From positions 1-64,000 of the forward strand of contig NZ_LGEA01000118.1 of the NCBI RefSeq assembly GCF_001280065.1: DNA of 64,000 bases, written 5' to 3'. How positions within the stretch are numbered: position 1 is the stretch's first letter; every line of letters starts with the position of its first letter. This DNA comes from Streptomyces sp. NRRL B-1140 (GTDB lineage Bacteria > Actinomycetota > Actinomycetes > Streptomycetales > Streptomycetaceae). This document shows positions 63,632 through 64,000 of the stretch, piece by piece. The position numbers and the translations under genes are program-made. Below the pieces are notes generated by a model that made no database searches, was not told the origin of the DNA, and was given only the letters and a program-made list of their open reading frames with translations.

Positions 63632-64000
63632 TCACTCCCCCAGGTCGGGCAGGCGATCCGGGTGCGGGCAGATGCGGTCGCCGTGTTGGTCGAAGACGAA
63701 GAGGTGGGCGAGGTCCACCAGGAGCGGCACCTGCATGCCGTGGCGCAGTGCCAGGTCCGGTGTGGTGCGGACGATGAGGTCGCCGGGCAGGCGGGCGTCG
63801 GCGGTCGCGGCGGTCGCGGTCCTCTGTGGGTCCTCGGGGTGGTCCACGGCGATCACGGATCCGGCCCGTCCGGCACCGGACCGCTCCCGCAGCCGGGTGA
63901 GGACCGAGCCGTCGCGGCGCCGCCGCGCGGGGCGGCCGGGGCGGGGGCGCGCGGCCTCCAGTTCGGCCACGACGGCGGGGGTGGAGCCGGTATTGAAGTG
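63632..64000 (-). CDS. ABC transporter ATP-binding protein, C-terminal (TOBE) fragment
   Basis: About 122 C-terminal residues are visible; the gene continues past the window edge. The end matches a TOBE-type regulatory domain of sugar-import ATPases (VPLLVDLAHLFVFDQHGDRI). No Walker motifs are within the window, so the assignment rests on the tail only. It reads toward the aldehyde dehydrogenase promoter, 121 bases away. Confidence 0.55.
   Translation of the reverse strand, partial: HFNTGSTPAVVAELEAARPRPGRPARRRRDGSVLTRLRERSGAGRAGSVIAVDHPEDPQRTATAATADARLPGDLIVRTTPDLALRHGMQVPLLVDLAHLFVFDQHGDRICPHPDRLPDLGE

Overview
The window is 64 kb of very GC-rich actinobacterial chromosome, almost certainly Streptomyces. 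GTG starts and GTGA/ATGA stop-start overlaps are common, a mycothiol ligase gene (mshC) and two chaplin genes are present, a dispersed Streptomyces-type intergenic repeat occurs, and from memory (not checked) the gene order follows the S. coelicolor block around SCO1657-SCO1707. It is a core-arm housekeeping region. I see no prophage, insertion sequence, CRISPR array or large biosynthetic cluster.

Layout. 1-7.9 kb: the 5' part of metH, then the glycerol regulon (gylR, glpF, glpK, glpD) with matching operator palindromes upstream of gylR and glpF. 8-16.5 kb: a FadR-type regulator, parJ (PAC2 family), mshC and its conserved companions (kinase-like SCO1664 family, DUF3090, phosphomutase-like), corA, a ferritin-like protein and an LLM oxidoreductase. 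16.7-22.3 kb: an aldo/keto reductase, a RecD2-like protein with degenerate ATPase motifs, two small conserved genes, and the chaplins chpC (with a collagen-like stalk and sortase signal) and chpH. 22.4-29.1 kb: an M20 peptidase, tRNA-Leu(GAG), a YchJ protein and a gluconate/idonate cluster (gntR, gntK, gntP, SDR, idnD). 29.2-37.3 kb: a YedY-like molybdoenzyme with a membrane cytochrome, an APC permease, a DMT transporter, Nudix and DUF202 proteins and a quinone oxidoreductase.

37.4-46.3 kb holds two acyl-CoA units (an APH-like kinase plus ACAD11-like dehydrogenase; an SDR, acyl-CoA ligase and TetR operon). Between them sits the most intriguing unit: a PP2C phosphatase, a cobalamin-binding protein carrying the CarH-type W-x9-EH signature but no DNA-binding domain, and a STAS protein. 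This looks like a B12-dependent, possibly light-gated, partner-switching module. 46.4-53.6 kb: secreted NamZ-type and penicillin-acylase-type hydrolases, an alpha/beta hydrolase, a hypothetical protein and a BKACE-like enzyme. 53.6-64 kb: soxR, MaoC hydratase, two TetR regulators, an acyl-CoA dehydrogenase, DMT and MHS transporters, alcohol and aldehyde dehydrogenases, and the C-terminus of an ABC ATPase.

Three families of inverted repeats tie the acyl-CoA genes together. ATACCG(A/T)CCGGT occurs at 37.46, 46.26 and 60.89 kb, CTAAGC-N4-GCTTAG at 54.16 and 55.40 kb, and AAA(C/T)TAGC-N5-TAGTTT at 56.92 and 63.55 kb. Each can be paired with a nearby TetR gene, which suggests three small overlapping acyl/aldehyde catabolic regulons.
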